Positions 35,115 to 44,240 of a stretch of DNA of 64,000 nt are shown in pieces. Position 1 is the first letter of the stretch, and each line of letters opens with the position of its first letter. Origin of the DNA: Aminobacter sp. AP02 (GTDB taxonomy: Bacteria; Pseudomonadota; Alphaproteobacteria; Rhizobiales; Rhizobiaceae); contig NZ_QGGX01000001.1 of assembly GCF_003148805.1 (NCBI RefSeq), positions 355,526-419,525 on the forward strand, read 5' to 3'. Position numbers and translations under genes: made by a program. Under the pieces are notes generated by a model. It was not told the DNA's origin and made no database searches. It saw only the letters and a list, made by a program, of their open reading frames with translations.

Positions 35115-36281
35115 CTATTGATCCCAGAAGGTGCGAAGCGTCGTCGGCGTGTGCATGTTGGCATAGAGATAATGCCAGAATTCGGCGCGGCGCTCGCGCC
35201 CGACCGTCTTCCACACATCGTGCACGGCAACTTCACCGCACCAGTAGGCATAGACAAAGGGGGCGCGCAAATTGTGGTGCAGGAAAGAGAGGCGCCCCTT
35301 CACCGTCTCATGGTCCTGGAACCCGGCTTCGGCGATGATTGGAGCGATGTCATCGAGCCCCATGTTCTGGGCGTGCATCATCCAGGCCGCGTTGCAGCGC
35401 AGTGCGCTTCGCAGCCGTTGCAATGCGACGGCTAGCTCATCGGCTGGCGTGTCGACCCAGTCGAGGAAAAACAGGCCATTGTCGGCGATGCCCTCGAAAA
35501 GCGCACTGCTTGCCGAACTCGTCACCACCTGCGCGCCGTCGAGCGGCATGCTGCCTTCTGCGACGTAGCGCTGTCGCAAGGCAAGATGCACCAGATGTCC
35601 CGGAAATGCTTCGTGACAGGCCAGATGTTTCAGCGCGTAAGGGGTATAGGGAAAGTCCAGATTGAGCAGAAGCTGCCGCCCCGGATAGTCGCAATAGGCC
35701 GAGAACGGCACGTTCTGGACCGCCACCGGTTCAAGCCATTCCTGGCCCATCTCGTACATCAGTGCGCTGGTGCGCCGGCGCGCCTCCTCGCCGTAACCAC
35801 GCAGCACGTCGAGGACGGCGCTTGGGGCGACCCGATTGTCCAGCTCCCACCGGCGAACTTCCTCGCTCAGCGATGTGCCGCGATAGCCGAGTTCATCCAG
35901 CCCTTCCCTGATCGTTGCGCGGTAGCCGTCCAGGATCGACTGGCGCACCATCTGGGTATCGACGCCGATTTGACGGCGCACCCGGTCGGCGAAGGAAATC
36001 TCCCGTTCCTGAAACGTCACCAGCAGCGTTTGAAGCGAGTCGATCATTTCGCTGAGATAGCTCTGCCGTAGCGCACTCGTAGCCTCATGCGGCAGGCGGG
36101 CGTTCAGTCCGTGAAGGGCCTGAACCGCCTCGTCATAGCCGCGAAGGGTGGCCGGCTCGACCTCGGCGACGGCAACCGGAACGAGGCCCTCCCTGTCGAG
36201 GAAGCCGTCGCTTCGCGGCGTGTTGCGGTAGAGCTGGTCTATGCCCGCCGTGATCGCGGCCAGTTCTTTTCCCAACTGCAT
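35115..36281 (-). CDS. DUF885-family protein (probable metallo-hydrolase/carboxypeptidase-like)
   Basis: 388 residues from ATG 36281 (MQLGKELAAI); a longer reading to 36359 overlaps the amidohydrolase gene and adds a Ser-rich tail, so it is rejected. It is mostly helical, with the family motif HEAFPGH (223-229), a likely zinc-binding site, and LFEGIADNGLFFLDW. DUF885 proteins look like M32/M3-type zinc peptidases in architecture. It is the last gene of the peptide-import operon, so a role in hydrolysing the imported peptide or conjugate is reasonable. The usual family members are longer (~550-600 residues), so this is a compact form. Confidence 0.85.
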   Translation of the reverse strand: MQLGKELAAITAGIDQLYRNTPRSDGFLDREGLVPVAVAEVEPATLRGYDEAVQALHGLNARLPHEATSALRQSYLSEMIDSLQTLLVTFQEREISFADRVRRQIGVDTQMVRQSILDGYRATIREGLDELGYRGTSLSEEVRRWELDNRVAPSAVLDVLRGYGEEARRRTSALMYEMGQEWLEPVAVQNVPFSAYCDYPGRQLLLNLDFPYTPYALKHLACHEAFPGHLVHLALRQRYVAEGSMPLDGAQVVTSSASSALFEGIADNGLFFLDWVDTPADELAVALQRLRSALRCNAAWMMHAQNMGLDDIAPIIAEAGFQDHETVKGRLSFLHHNLRAPFVYAYWCGEVAVHDVWKTVGRERRAEFWHYLYANMHTPTTLRTFWDQ

Positions 36282-36327
36282 GACATGTCTCACAATCTGG
36301 TGGCGGGCATTGCCGGCCGGGTTGGAA

Positions 36328-37557
36328 CTAGAGCAGGCGGTTCTTGACGAACCGGCCATTGGCCATGATGGCGCTCATATGCGCGCCATCATCCTGAAGC
36401 AGGGCGATGTCGCTCAGCGGGTCCCCATCGACGACGAGCAGATCGGCAAAGGCACCCGGTGCGACCACGCCGACTTCCAGCCGGCAAAGCTGGGCGCCAA
36501 CGATCGTTGCCGAACGGATGATCTCGGCTGGCGTCAGCACCTTGGCGAGCAGCTCGAACTCCATGCAGTGATACTTGCGCAACTGGCCGAGCAGGTCGGA
36601 GCCGAAGGCCATCGGCAGGCCTGCGTCACGCATGATCTCGAGCGAGCGCAGGCCTCCCTGGCGCACCACCTCGATCTTGGCGAATTCGGCCTCGCCAAGG
36701 CCTAGCTCTTCGCCGTCGAGCGCGAGCGCGTCGTAGGCGACCAGCGTCGGAACGGCAATGCAGCCTCGTTCCGCCGCAAGCTTGGCGGTCTCGGCCGTGA
36801 TCAGATTGCAATGCTCGAGCGAGTGGACGCCCAGTTCGACGACACGGCGAATGGCGGCATCGGTATAGACGTGGGCCGAAACATAAAGGCCCGCGTTCTC
36901 CGCTTCCTCCACGATCGCTGCCATTTCATCTCGTGAGAACTGCAGCGAGTGGATCGGATCATTGGGCGAAGAGACCCCGCCATTGGCCATGACCTTGATG
37001 AAGCGCGCGCCGCTTTTGATCATTTCGCGCGATACCCGGCGAACGTCATCGACACCATCGACAAGAATACCCATCGACCCGAGGCGGTCGGACATGATGC
37101 CCGGACGATCGTCGGTGCGTTGGCGCAAGTCACAGTGTCCGCCGGTCGTCGACAGACCCTTGCCGCAGATCACCAGTCTTGGGCCATCGATCAGGCCTTC
37201 ATCCACGGCGCGCACCAGTCCGTGGTCGGCGCCACCAAGGTCGCGGAGCGTAGTGAAGCCGCGCATCAGCGCCTCGTTCATCACGCGTGCAGAGCGCAAT
37301 GCCGCGAGTGACGAAGGAGCGATGGCGTTTGACCAGAGGTCGAGGGATTCAGCCACGACATGGACATGGCAGTCGACCAGGCCCGGCATCAGCGTCCTGC
37401 CGCCCAGCGCGACCTCGACAGCCCCGGCGGGCGCCGGGATGGACGAAGCGACCTCAAGAATCCTGCCGTCACGCACAAGCACGGACAGGCCGTCGAGCAG
37501 GACGCCCTTGGCGGCATCGAGAACCTTGCCGCCGGTGAAGATGTAGGTCTGGGTCAT
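36328..37557 (-). CDS. Metal-dependent amidohydrolase (imidazolonepropionase/prolidase-like)
   Basis: 409 residues. Metal-site motifs are LMPGLVDCHVHV (HxH), RFIKVMANGGVSS with the bridging Lys, SAHVYTDAAIRR, VHSLEHC, and the late MAFGSDLLG with the Asp. The N-terminal and C-terminal beta sandwich segments are present (YIFTGGKVLDAAKG; GAFADLLVVDGDPLSDI). This subfamily cleaves dipeptides, acyl amino acids or cyclic amides. It follows the OppF-type gene by 27 bp within the operon. The substrate is unknown. Confidence 0.92.
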   Translation of the reverse strand: MTQTYIFTGGKVLDAAKGVLLDGLSVLVRDGRILEVASSIPAPAGAVEVALGGRTLMPGLVDCHVHVVAESLDLWSNAIAPSSLAALRSARVMNEALMRGFTTLRDLGGADHGLVRAVDEGLIDGPRLVICGKGLSTTGGHCDLRQRTDDRPGIMSDRLGSMGILVDGVDDVRRVSREMIKSGARFIKVMANGGVSSPNDPIHSLQFSRDEMAAIVEEAENAGLYVSAHVYTDAAIRRVVELGVHSLEHCNLITAETAKLAAERGCIAVPTLVAYDALALDGEELGLGEAEFAKIEVVRQGGLRSLEIMRDAGLPMAFGSDLLGQLRKYHCMEFELLAKVLTPAEIIRSATIVGAQLCRLEVGVVAPGAFADLLVVDGDPLSDIALLQDDGAHMSAIMANGRFVKNRLL

Positions 37558-37584
37558 GGGATCATTTCAGCAGGTTAAAGGTGG

Positions 37585-38565
37585 CTATCGGTGATGGCAG
37601 GCCAGCGAGCGGCCATCGTCGCGCAGGCTCAGTTGCGGTTCGCTCTCGCGGCAGGCATCCGTCGCAAGCGGGCAGCGCGTGTGAAACGAGCAGCCGGAAG
37701 GCTTGTTCGTGGCGCTTGGAATATCGTCGTTCGACGCCTTGAACTGATGACGGTTGCGCGGATCGAGCGACGGTGCCGAGCCTATGAGAAGCTCTGTGTA
37801 AGGGTGCGAGGGGTTGGCGAAGATCGCTGTCTTGTCGGCGATCTCGACAATCTTGCCAAGATACATGACCGCCACGCGATGGGAGAGATACTCGACGACA
37901 CCGAGGTCATGCGAAATGAAGAGGAAGGCGACGCCAAGGTCGCGCTGCAGGTCAGATAGCAGATTGAGGATCTGCGCCTGCACCGAAACGTCCAGTGCTG
38001 AAACCGGCTCGTCGCAGACGATGATGTCAGGGTTCAGCGCAAGAGCGCGCGCAATTCCGATACGCTGGCGCTGTCCACCAGAAAACTGATGCGCGAAATT
38101 GTTGGCCTGATCGGGGCGCAGCCCGACGCGCTCCATGAGTTCAGCGACGCGCGCATCGCGCTCGGCCCGCGTGCCGACCTGATGGATGTCGAGCGGCGCG
38201 CGGATGATGTCGCGCACGCGGTGCCGCGGATTGAGCGACGAGAACGGATCCTGAAAGATGATCTGCACGCGTTTGCGGTAGGATTTGAGAGCCGCACCGC
38301 GAAAGTCACGAACTGTTTGGCCGTCGAACTCGACCTGGCCCCCGGTGGGTTTGAGCAGCCCGAGCAGGGCGAGCCCGGTGGTGGATTTGCCGCAGCCGGA
38401 CTCACCTACCAAGCTTAGCGTTTCGCCGCGCCGTAATGAAAAGCTTACGCCATCCACCGCCCGTACGGCGCCGACCACGCGATTGAGTACGCCCTTGCGG
38501 ATCGCAAAGTGAACCTTGAGGCCATTGACCGTCAGCAGCGGTGCGGATCCGTCAGCCGTTTGCAT
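37585..38565 (-). CDS. Peptide ABC transporter ATP-binding protein (DppF/OppF type)
   Basis: 326 residues from ATG 38565, with GGGAGG 6 bases upstream. Walker A GESGCGKST, signature FSGGQRQRIGIARA, Walker B IIVCDEPVSALDVSVQ and the C-terminal oligopeptide-ABC extension with four-Cys-like tract (SGCSFHTRCPLATDAC) are present. The last may bind an iron-sulfur cluster, as reported for some DppD/F proteins. It overlaps the DppD-type gene by 14 bp. Confidence 0.95.
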   Translation of the reverse strand: MQTADGSAPLLTVNGLKVHFAIRKGVLNRVVGAVRAVDGVSFSLRRGETLSLVGESGCGKSTTGLALLGLLKPTGGQVEFDGQTVRDFRGAALKSYRKRVQIIFQDPFSSLNPRHRVRDIIRAPLDIHQVGTRAERDARVAELMERVGLRPDQANNFAHQFSGGQRQRIGIARALALNPDIIVCDEPVSALDVSVQAQILNLLSDLQRDLGVAFLFISHDLGVVEYLSHRVAVMYLGKIVEIADKTAIFANPSHPYTELLIGSAPSLDPRNRHQFKASNDDIPSATNKPSGCSFHTRCPLATDACRESEPQLSLRDDGRSLACHHR

Positions 38566-39583
38566 GAGTGACCTCCCAGCAGGCGGCAAAGTGGCCCGGC
38601 TGCTTTTCTTCGAATTCCGGTCGTTCTTGATGGCAGCGCGACACAGCCTTGGGGCAACGCGGGGCAAAGGCGCAGCCCTTGGGTAGGTCCCAAAGCGGGG
38701 GGACGGTTCCCGTTATGTCGACCAGCCGGCTACCGACTTTGGCACCCGCGTGCGAGCGTGGAATGGCGCCAAGCAGGCCGAGCGTATAGGGATGCATCGG
38801 ATTGTCGAAGAGATCGTTGGCTGACGCCTCCTCGATCCGACGCCCGGCATACATCACCACGACGCGATCGGCGATCTCGGCGACGACTCCGAGGTCATGG
38901 GTGATCATCACCAGGGCGGTGCCAAGCCGTTTCTGCAGGTCGGAAATGAGCCCGAGTATCTGTGCCTGGATGGTGACATCGAGGGCGGTGGTTGGTTCGT
39001 CCGCAACAAGGATGCGGGGTTCGCATACCAGGGCGAGGGCGATCATGGCGCGCTGGCGCATGCCGCCGGAAAGTTCGTGCGGATATTGCCGGGCCCGGCG
39101 CTGCGGATCGGGCATCTGCACGAGGCGCAGCGCCTCGACAGCGCGATCGAACGCGGCACGACGGCCAAGCTTGCGGTGCTGGCGCACGGCTTCGGCGATC
39201 TGCTCGCCGATGGTCAGAACAGGGTTGAGTGCTGTGAGCGGCTCCTGGAAGATCATGGCGATCTTTTCGCCGCGATAGTCCTCGACGGTTCGCTGGTCGA
39301 GGGCAAGAAGATCGACCCCGTCGATCTCGATCTTGCCGCCAGTGACGCTCGCGGCTTCAGGAAGCAGCCTTAGCAACGACAAAGCCGTCATCGACTTGCC
39401 GCAACCGGACTCGCCCACGATGCAGACAGTTTCGCCCGGCGCGACCGACAGAGCCATGTCGGACACCACTGCAAACGAACCTTGTCCGGTTCGAATGCGG
39501 ATCTCCAGACCGCTGACCGTCAGGATAGGCTGATCGGGCCTGCCGGAGGCTGGCTGAGAACTGACGGCTGACGTGTGGCTCAT
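38552..39583 (-). CDS. Peptide ABC transporter ATP-binding protein (DppD/OppD type)
   Basis: 343 residues. Walker A GESGCGKSM, signature LSGGMRQRAMIALAL, Walker B ILVADEPTTALDVTIQ and the C-terminal CAFAPRCPKAVSRC tract are present. The partner ATPase gene follows with overlap. The stretch before it (39584-39652) holds a hairpin separating it from the deacylase gene. Confidence 0.95.
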   Translation of the reverse strand: MSHTSAVSSQPASGRPDQPILTVSGLEIRIRTGQGSFAVVSDMALSVAPGETVCIVGESGCGKSMTALSLLRLLPEAASVTGGKIEIDGVDLLALDQRTVEDYRGEKIAMIFQEPLTALNPVLTIGEQIAEAVRQHRKLGRRAAFDRAVEALRLVQMPDPQRRARQYPHELSGGMRQRAMIALALVCEPRILVADEPTTALDVTIQAQILGLISDLQKRLGTALVMITHDLGVVAEIADRVVVMYAGRRIEEASANDLFDNPMHPYTLGLLGAIPRSHAGAKVGSRLVDITGTVPPLWDLPKGCAFAPRCPKAVSRCHQERPEFEEKQPGHFAACWEVTHANG

Positions 39584-39605
39584 CTTGCTTCGTTCCTTGT
39601 TGGTG

Positions 39606-39634
39606 AGCGGGAGCGCGTGAGGTGCGCTCCCGCT
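39606..39634 (-). terminator. Intra-operon hairpin between the deacylase and ATPase genes
   Basis: AGCGGGAGCGC / GCGCTCCCGCT, a perfect 11-bp stem with a 7-base loop, 18 bp after the deacylase stop. It has no T-run. It is likely a partial terminator or mRNA stability element inside the operon. Confidence 0.6.
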
Positions 39635-39652
39635 TGCCGGAGCTTCCCCCAG

Positions 39653-40597
39653 TCAGTCGGTGGCGCTTTCCATGTTGCCGACCATGAAGCCATAGTCGCC
39701 GGACTCGACCAGATTGCGCGACAGATGCGAGAGGATCATGATCCCGTTGTCGTAAGGGGTCGGGATTTCTTCCAGCGTCTGGAACGAATAGGGGCTGACG
39801 ACGCGGCCAAGCAGCTCGCCCTTCTTGATCGTCGCGCCAAGTGCCGGGCACAGCGGCTCGAGCCAACCGCCCTGAGTCGGGCGGATGCCGGCGATTTCAT
39901 TGACGACGATCTGCTTGGGCTGCGGCTTGACGTCGCCTGGGATGACGCCCTTGTGGCGCAGCATGTTGAGCACGCCGTCGACGGTGCGCTGGACATAGGG
40001 CGTCTGATCGACGATGCCGCCGCCCAGCTCCACAACAACCGACGAGATGCCGCGCTTGTCGACAGTCACGGCCTTGGTGGTGCCGTCAAATGAAGTCCCT
40101 TCCTTCGAAGCGGTCGGGCGATAGAGAACCGTCGAGCCGAAGGCGCGCGACAACGGTTCGTCATTCAGGATGTAGACGTAGTCCACCGTCGGCCGGTCGG
40201 TGCCCGAATGCAGATCGATATGCAGGTCGATCTTTTCCAGGAAATGATCGCTGATCGCCTTGGCCATCTGCTGGCTGTAGGTGCCGCTGGCATTGCCCGG
40301 GAACTCACGATTGAGGTTGAGTTCGTCAAGTGGGGTGAAGCGGCGATTGAGCGCCATGGCGCGTGGGTTGGCTACTGGAAGCATCCGGATGCGACCCTTG
40401 AGTGGCGTATCCATCAGCACCCGGAAAAGCTCGAGCATGGCCTGCGAACCAGCGTTTTCATTGCCGTGGATCGAAGCTGACAGACCAATGGTCGGGCCAT
40501 CTTGTTCACCGACCAGCTCGTTCATGAACAGCACGGCGTTGCTGCCGTCGGCATGGGTGGTGAATTTGGGCGTCAGCACATTGATTTGTTTGACCAT
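39653..40597 (-). CDS. Succinylglutamate desuccinylase/aspartoacylase-family deacylase
   Basis: 314 residues of the zinc carboxypeptidase-like AstE/AspA family. Zinc ligands are His44 and Glu47 (SIHGNENAG) and His130 (HIDLHSG), and the catalytic Glu is E190 (VVVELGGG). It hydrolyses an N-acyl amino acid or related amide. Its gene lies between the permease pair and the ATPase genes of the peptide importer, so the importer's substrate may be an acylated amino acid or peptide-like amide. Confidence 0.93.
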   Translation of the reverse strand: MVKQINVLTPKFTTHADGSNAVLFMNELVGEQDGPTIGLSASIHGNENAGSQAMLELFRVLMDTPLKGRIRMLPVANPRAMALNRRFTPLDELNLNREFPGNASGTYSQQMAKAISDHFLEKIDLHIDLHSGTDRPTVDYVYILNDEPLSRAFGSTVLYRPTASKEGTSFDGTTKAVTVDKRGISSVVVELGGGIVDQTPYVQRTVDGVLNMLRHKGVIPGDVKPQPKQIVVNEIAGIRPTQGGWLEPLCPALGATIKKGELLGRVVSPYSFQTLEEIPTPYDNGIMILSHLSRNLVESGDYGFMVGNMESATD

Positions 40598-40634
40598 TTT
40601 GATTTTCCTTGCATGTAGGATTTGAGAGGATGGG

Positions 40635-41477
40635 TCAGGACTTGCCGCCGCCGCGCGAGAGCTGGCGAGGGTCGAGGACGTCCCTGAGGCCGTCGCCGAG
40701 AAGGTTGAACCCGAGCACGGTGATCATGATGGTCGCGCCCGAAATGATGGACAGCCATGGCTCGTCACGAATGAACTTCGTGCCATAGGCGAGCGTCCAT
40801 CCCCAGGTAGGCGTGGGGGGCGGCAGGCCGAAGCCGAGGAAGCTCAAGGCGGATTCGGCGATGATGGCTGTTCCCAGACCAAGCGACGCCAGCACGATGA
40901 TCGGGCCGAGGGCGTTGGGCAGGATTTCCTTGAACAGGATGCGGGAAGGACGAGCGCCGAGCGCGCGCGCCGCCTGGACGTAATTCTGTTCGCGCAGAAC
41001 CAAGGTCGTGGCACGAACGACGCGCGCATACTCGGTCCAGGCAACCACGATCAGCGCGAGTGCCACGTTCATGACGCCTGGCCCGAGAATGGCAACGATG
41101 GCCAATGCCAGCACGATTGCCGGTACGCCCAGGAAAATGTCGGTGATCCGCATCAGCACCAGATCGACCCAGCCGCCAAAATAGCCGGCGACCAGCCCAA
41201 CGATCGTGCCGATGATGACGGAGCAGACAACGGCGATGATGGCGATGGTGAGCGAGACACGCGCACCCCAGATCAGACGAGACCACAGGTCGCGCCCGAA
41301 ATTGTCGGTGCCGAGCAGATGCTGGAACGACGGTCCCGCGAAGCGGTTGCGCATGTCCATTTGTTCCACGCCATGCGTAGCAATGGCGGGTGCGAAAATC
41401 GCCAACAGAACGATCGTCAAGGTAATTGCGGCGCCAACAACCAGGGATGTGTTGCGAAGGGCTTTGGGTAGCTGCAT
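40635..41477 (-). CDS. Peptide ABC transporter permease (DppC/OppC type)
   Basis: 280 residues, six membrane segments (first at SLVVGAAITLTIVLLAIFAP). An N-terminal OppC segment has HLLGTDNFGRDLWSRLIWGARVSL, and the EAA loop RALGARPSRILFKEILPNALGPI is clear. It partners the DppB-type permease, with 4 bp between the genes. Confidence 0.95.
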   Translation of the reverse strand: MQLPKALRNTSLVVGAAITLTIVLLAIFAPAIATHGVEQMDMRNRFAGPSFQHLLGTDNFGRDLWSRLIWGARVSLTIAIIAVVCSVIIGTIVGLVAGYFGGWVDLVLMRITDIFLGVPAIVLALAIVAILGPGVMNVALALIVVAWTEYARVVRATTLVLREQNYVQAARALGARPSRILFKEILPNALGPIIVLASLGLGTAIIAESALSFLGFGLPPPTPTWGWTLAYGTKFIRDEPWLSIISGATIMITVLGFNLLGDGLRDVLDPRQLSRGGGKS

Positions 41478-41481
41478 CGGA

Positions 41482-42462
41482 TTATCCCAGGCGAATGCGC
41501 GGATCGACGGCCGCGTAGAGGAGATCGACGATCAGATTGACCAGCGCGAAGATGATCGCGAAGGTCAGAACGATGCCTTGGATGAGCGGCAGGTCGCGCT
41601 GCGAGATCGCCGAGATGGTCAGCTGACCCAGTCCCGGCCAGGCGAAGATGGTTTCGGTCAAAACCGCGCCGCCGAGAAGCGCACCGAAACGCAGGCCAAT
41701 GACGCTGAGCACGGGCAGCAGCGCGTTGCGCAATGCGTGACGGACAATGACGCGTGGCCGGCGTAGGCCCTTGGCATAGGCGGTGCGGATGAAATCCTCG
41801 CGCAGGATTTCAAGCATCGACGTCCTGACAAGGCGCGAGATGATGGCGGCGGAATTGACCGCGAGCGCGAATGCGGGCAGCGCGATATGAGAAAGAGACT
41901 TGATCAGCACCTCGGGCCGGCCGGAAAGGGCCGCCGCCAGAGCGTCGAGCAACGGCTCGCCTCGACCGATGGCCGGCAGCCAGCCGAGATTGACGGCAAA
42001 CAGCAGCATCAGCAGCAGGCCGAGCCAATAGACCGGCATCGAAACGCCGAGCTGGGCGAGTAGCATCGTTGCGGTGTCGATGATCGACCCCTGCCAGATC
42101 GCCGAGATCACGCCGAGCACCAGGCCCAGGATCGTGGCCAGCACAAGCGAGACCACGGCCAGTTCGATCGTTGCGGCCAGGCGACCGGCGATGATGGTTG
42201 AAACCGGCTGGCTCTGGAAGATCGACTGTCCCATGTCGCCATGTGCGAGTGCCGCGAAATAGTCCCACAGCCTGATGTACCAGGGATCGTCCAGCCCCAG
42301 ATTGGCGCGCAGCGTGGCGATGGCTTCCGGCGTCGCTTCCTGTCCGAGCAGTACGGAGGCTGGATCGCCGGGAATGATCAGCAGCAATGCAAAAGTCACC
42401 ACCACCATGCCTATGGCCAGCGGGATCAGCAGCAGCAGCCGGCGTATGATATAGGCGATCAT
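41482..42462 (-). CDS. Peptide ABC transporter permease (DppB/OppB type)
   Basis: 326 residues from ATG 42462 (MIAYIIRRLLLLIPLAIGMV). Six membrane segments are predicted. Family tracts include IPGDPASVLLGQEATPE and RTAYAKGLRRPRVIVRHALRNALLPVLSVIGL (EAA loop). Separated from the binding-protein gene by about 200 bp with a hairpin near the latter's stop. Confidence 0.95.
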   Translation of the reverse strand: MIAYIIRRLLLLIPLAIGMVVVTFALLLIIPGDPASVLLGQEATPEAIATLRANLGLDDPWYIRLWDYFAALAHGDMGQSIFQSQPVSTIIAGRLAATIELAVVSLVLATILGLVLGVISAIWQGSIIDTATMLLAQLGVSMPVYWLGLLLMLLFAVNLGWLPAIGRGEPLLDALAAALSGRPEVLIKSLSHIALPAFALAVNSAAIISRLVRTSMLEILREDFIRTAYAKGLRRPRVIVRHALRNALLPVLSVIGLRFGALLGGAVLTETIFAWPGLGQLTISAISQRDLPLIQGIVLTFAIIFALVNLIVDLLYAAVDPRIRLG

Positions 42463-42620
42463 GTGGTCGGTCCCTTTGTCCGAAGCCATTTGAAGGCGGT
42501 TTGTCCGGCCATCAGGCGACGACCATTGCGTACTTTAGCGTGCGGCGTGAAGCAGCCATTCCCGCTCCCGTGCAGCACTTGGGCGACGGGTTTCGCAGAT
42601 GTGCCGCTCGCCAAGGAAGC

Positions 42621-42655
42621 GGTCGGCCAACGCGCCTGAGCGATGTTGGCCGACC
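42621..42655 (-). terminator. Intra-operon hairpin after the peptide-binding-protein gene
   Basis: GGTCGGCCAAC / GTTGGCCGACC, a perfect 11-bp stem with a 13-base loop, 7 bp after the stop at 42663. It lacks a T-run. Placed as in the CUT1 operon, it probably raises binding-protein over permease expression. Confidence 0.65.
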
Positions 42656-42662
42656 CATCGGC

Positions 42663-44204
42663 TTAGTCGTTGAGGCCGATCAGGCCGCGCAGATAGCCGC
42701 GCGGGGTCGCCTGGACCTCGGTTGGCAGGTCCTTCTGGTAGAACATCTGGTAGCCCTGATCGGAAATGACGAAATAGGGCAGGTCGCTGGCCAGAATGGT
42801 CGCCGCCTTCTGGTAGACTTCGGTCCGCTTGGCCTGATCAAGGGTCGAACGCCCCTCGTTGAGCAGCGTGTCTACTTCCGCGTTGGAATAACCACCCCAA
42901 TTGGTAGGCCCGCCAGTGGTGAACTGGGCGTACATCAGGCGATCCGGATCGACGATGTTAAGCCAGCCGAGCAGGGCGATCTGGTGTTTGCCTTGCTGCA
43001 CATAGTTGGTGGAGAAGCTCGGCCAGTCGGAGATTTGCGCCTTTGCTTCCACGCCCGCCTGCTGGAATACTGCCTGCATGAACTCGAGCGCCTGAACCCG
43101 GTTCGGGTCCTCGCTGTGCGTGGCAAGCGTGATCGTGAGCGGCTTGCCGTCCTTGTCCAGGATGCCGTCGCTGTTGGTGTCCTTCCAGCCGAGTTCGTTG
43201 AGAAGCTTCACTGCGCCCTCGACGTTGAAGGTCGGCTGCTTGATATCGGCCGAATAGGCCCAGGACGAAGGTAGGATCAGGGATGAGGCAACCTGGTCGA
43301 CGCCCTGGTAGATGTCGTTGACAATGGTCTGCTGGTCGACCAGCATCGACAGGGCCTGCCGCATCTTGGGATCGGCAAGCAGCGGGTCCTTCGCATTGAA
43401 GTTGAGGTAGGTAACCCCGAGCCCGGCCATCTTGACGTTGCCGAAGCGGTCGTCGCCGGCAAGGCGCGTAATGTCCTGCGGCGAAAGCGGCGACTGGATG
43501 ACATCTAGGTCGCCCGCTTCAAAGGCCTGCGCGCGAGCCGAATTGTCGCCGATCACCTTGAGGGTGACCTTGTCGATGGACGGGGCGCCGCGCCAGTAGT
43601 CCGGGTTGGCCTCCAGCGTGATGTCGCTGCCGCGGTTCCAGGAGGCGAGCTTCATCGGACCAGCGCCGACCGGCTTGGTCGAGATGTCCTGTCCGCTTTC
43701 GGCGGCCTTCTTCGAGATGATGCCGACATCGAGATAGGTGAGCAGCGGCGCGTACGGAGCTGCCAACTCGAACTTGACGGTCTGCGCATCGACAGCGGTG
43801 ACCGCCTTGACCGGCGTGAACAGGGCACGGATCGGCGAGCTGAAGTCCGGATTGAGCAAGGTCGAATAGGTAAAGACAACGTCGTCGGCCGTCAGAGGCG
43901 AGCCGTCGGAAAATTTCAGTCCGGGCCTAAGCTTGAAGATGAACGTCTGCGGATCTGGCGTCTCCCAGCTTTCGGCCAGGTCGGGAACCGGTTCCAGCTT
44001 CGGCGTGATGTGTACCAGGCCGGCATAGACCAGATCGGCGACACGGTATGCGGTGGAGTCGCGGGCCAGACGCGGGTCGAGCGTGCCGGCGTCAACGTCG
44101 GTGCCCACGACAAGGGTTCCCGCCGCCTGCGCCGAAAAGGATCCGCCGGAAAATACCGCCAGTGCCAGCCCGACAGCGCTTACAGTCGATAGTAACGTTT
44201 TCAT
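42663..44204 (-). CDS. Peptide/nickel-type periplasmic binding protein (DppA/OppA family)
   Basis: 513 residues. A Sec signal peptide (KTLLSTVSAVGLALAVFSGGSFSAQA) is followed by GTLVVGTDVDAGTLDPRLA, the usual start of the SBP_bac_5 family. Further family tracts are FKLRPGLKFSDGSPLTADDVVFTY and VTLKVIGDNSARAQAFEAGDLDV. It binds the ligand for the downstream permeases. The regulator gene ends 36 bp upstream on the same strand. Confidence 0.95.
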   Translation of the reverse strand: MKTLLSTVSAVGLALAVFSGGSFSAQAAGTLVVGTDVDAGTLDPRLARDSTAYRVADLVYAGLVHITPKLEPVPDLAESWETPDPQTFIFKLRPGLKFSDGSPLTADDVVFTYSTLLNPDFSSPIRALFTPVKAVTAVDAQTVKFELAAPYAPLLTYLDVGIISKKAAESGQDISTKPVGAGPMKLASWNRGSDITLEANPDYWRGAPSIDKVTLKVIGDNSARAQAFEAGDLDVIQSPLSPQDITRLAGDDRFGNVKMAGLGVTYLNFNAKDPLLADPKMRQALSMLVDQQTIVNDIYQGVDQVASSLILPSSWAYSADIKQPTFNVEGAVKLLNELGWKDTNSDGILDKDGKPLTITLATHSEDPNRVQALEFMQAVFQQAGVEAKAQISDWPSFSTNYVQQGKHQIALLGWLNIVDPDRLMYAQFTTGGPTNWGGYSNAEVDTLLNEGRSTLDQAKRTEVYQKAATILASDLPYFVISDQGYQMFYQKDLPTEVQATPRGYLRGLIGLND

Positions 44205-44240
44205 TCCCCAACCTTCTTGTTTTGAGTGTCTGGATTCAGC

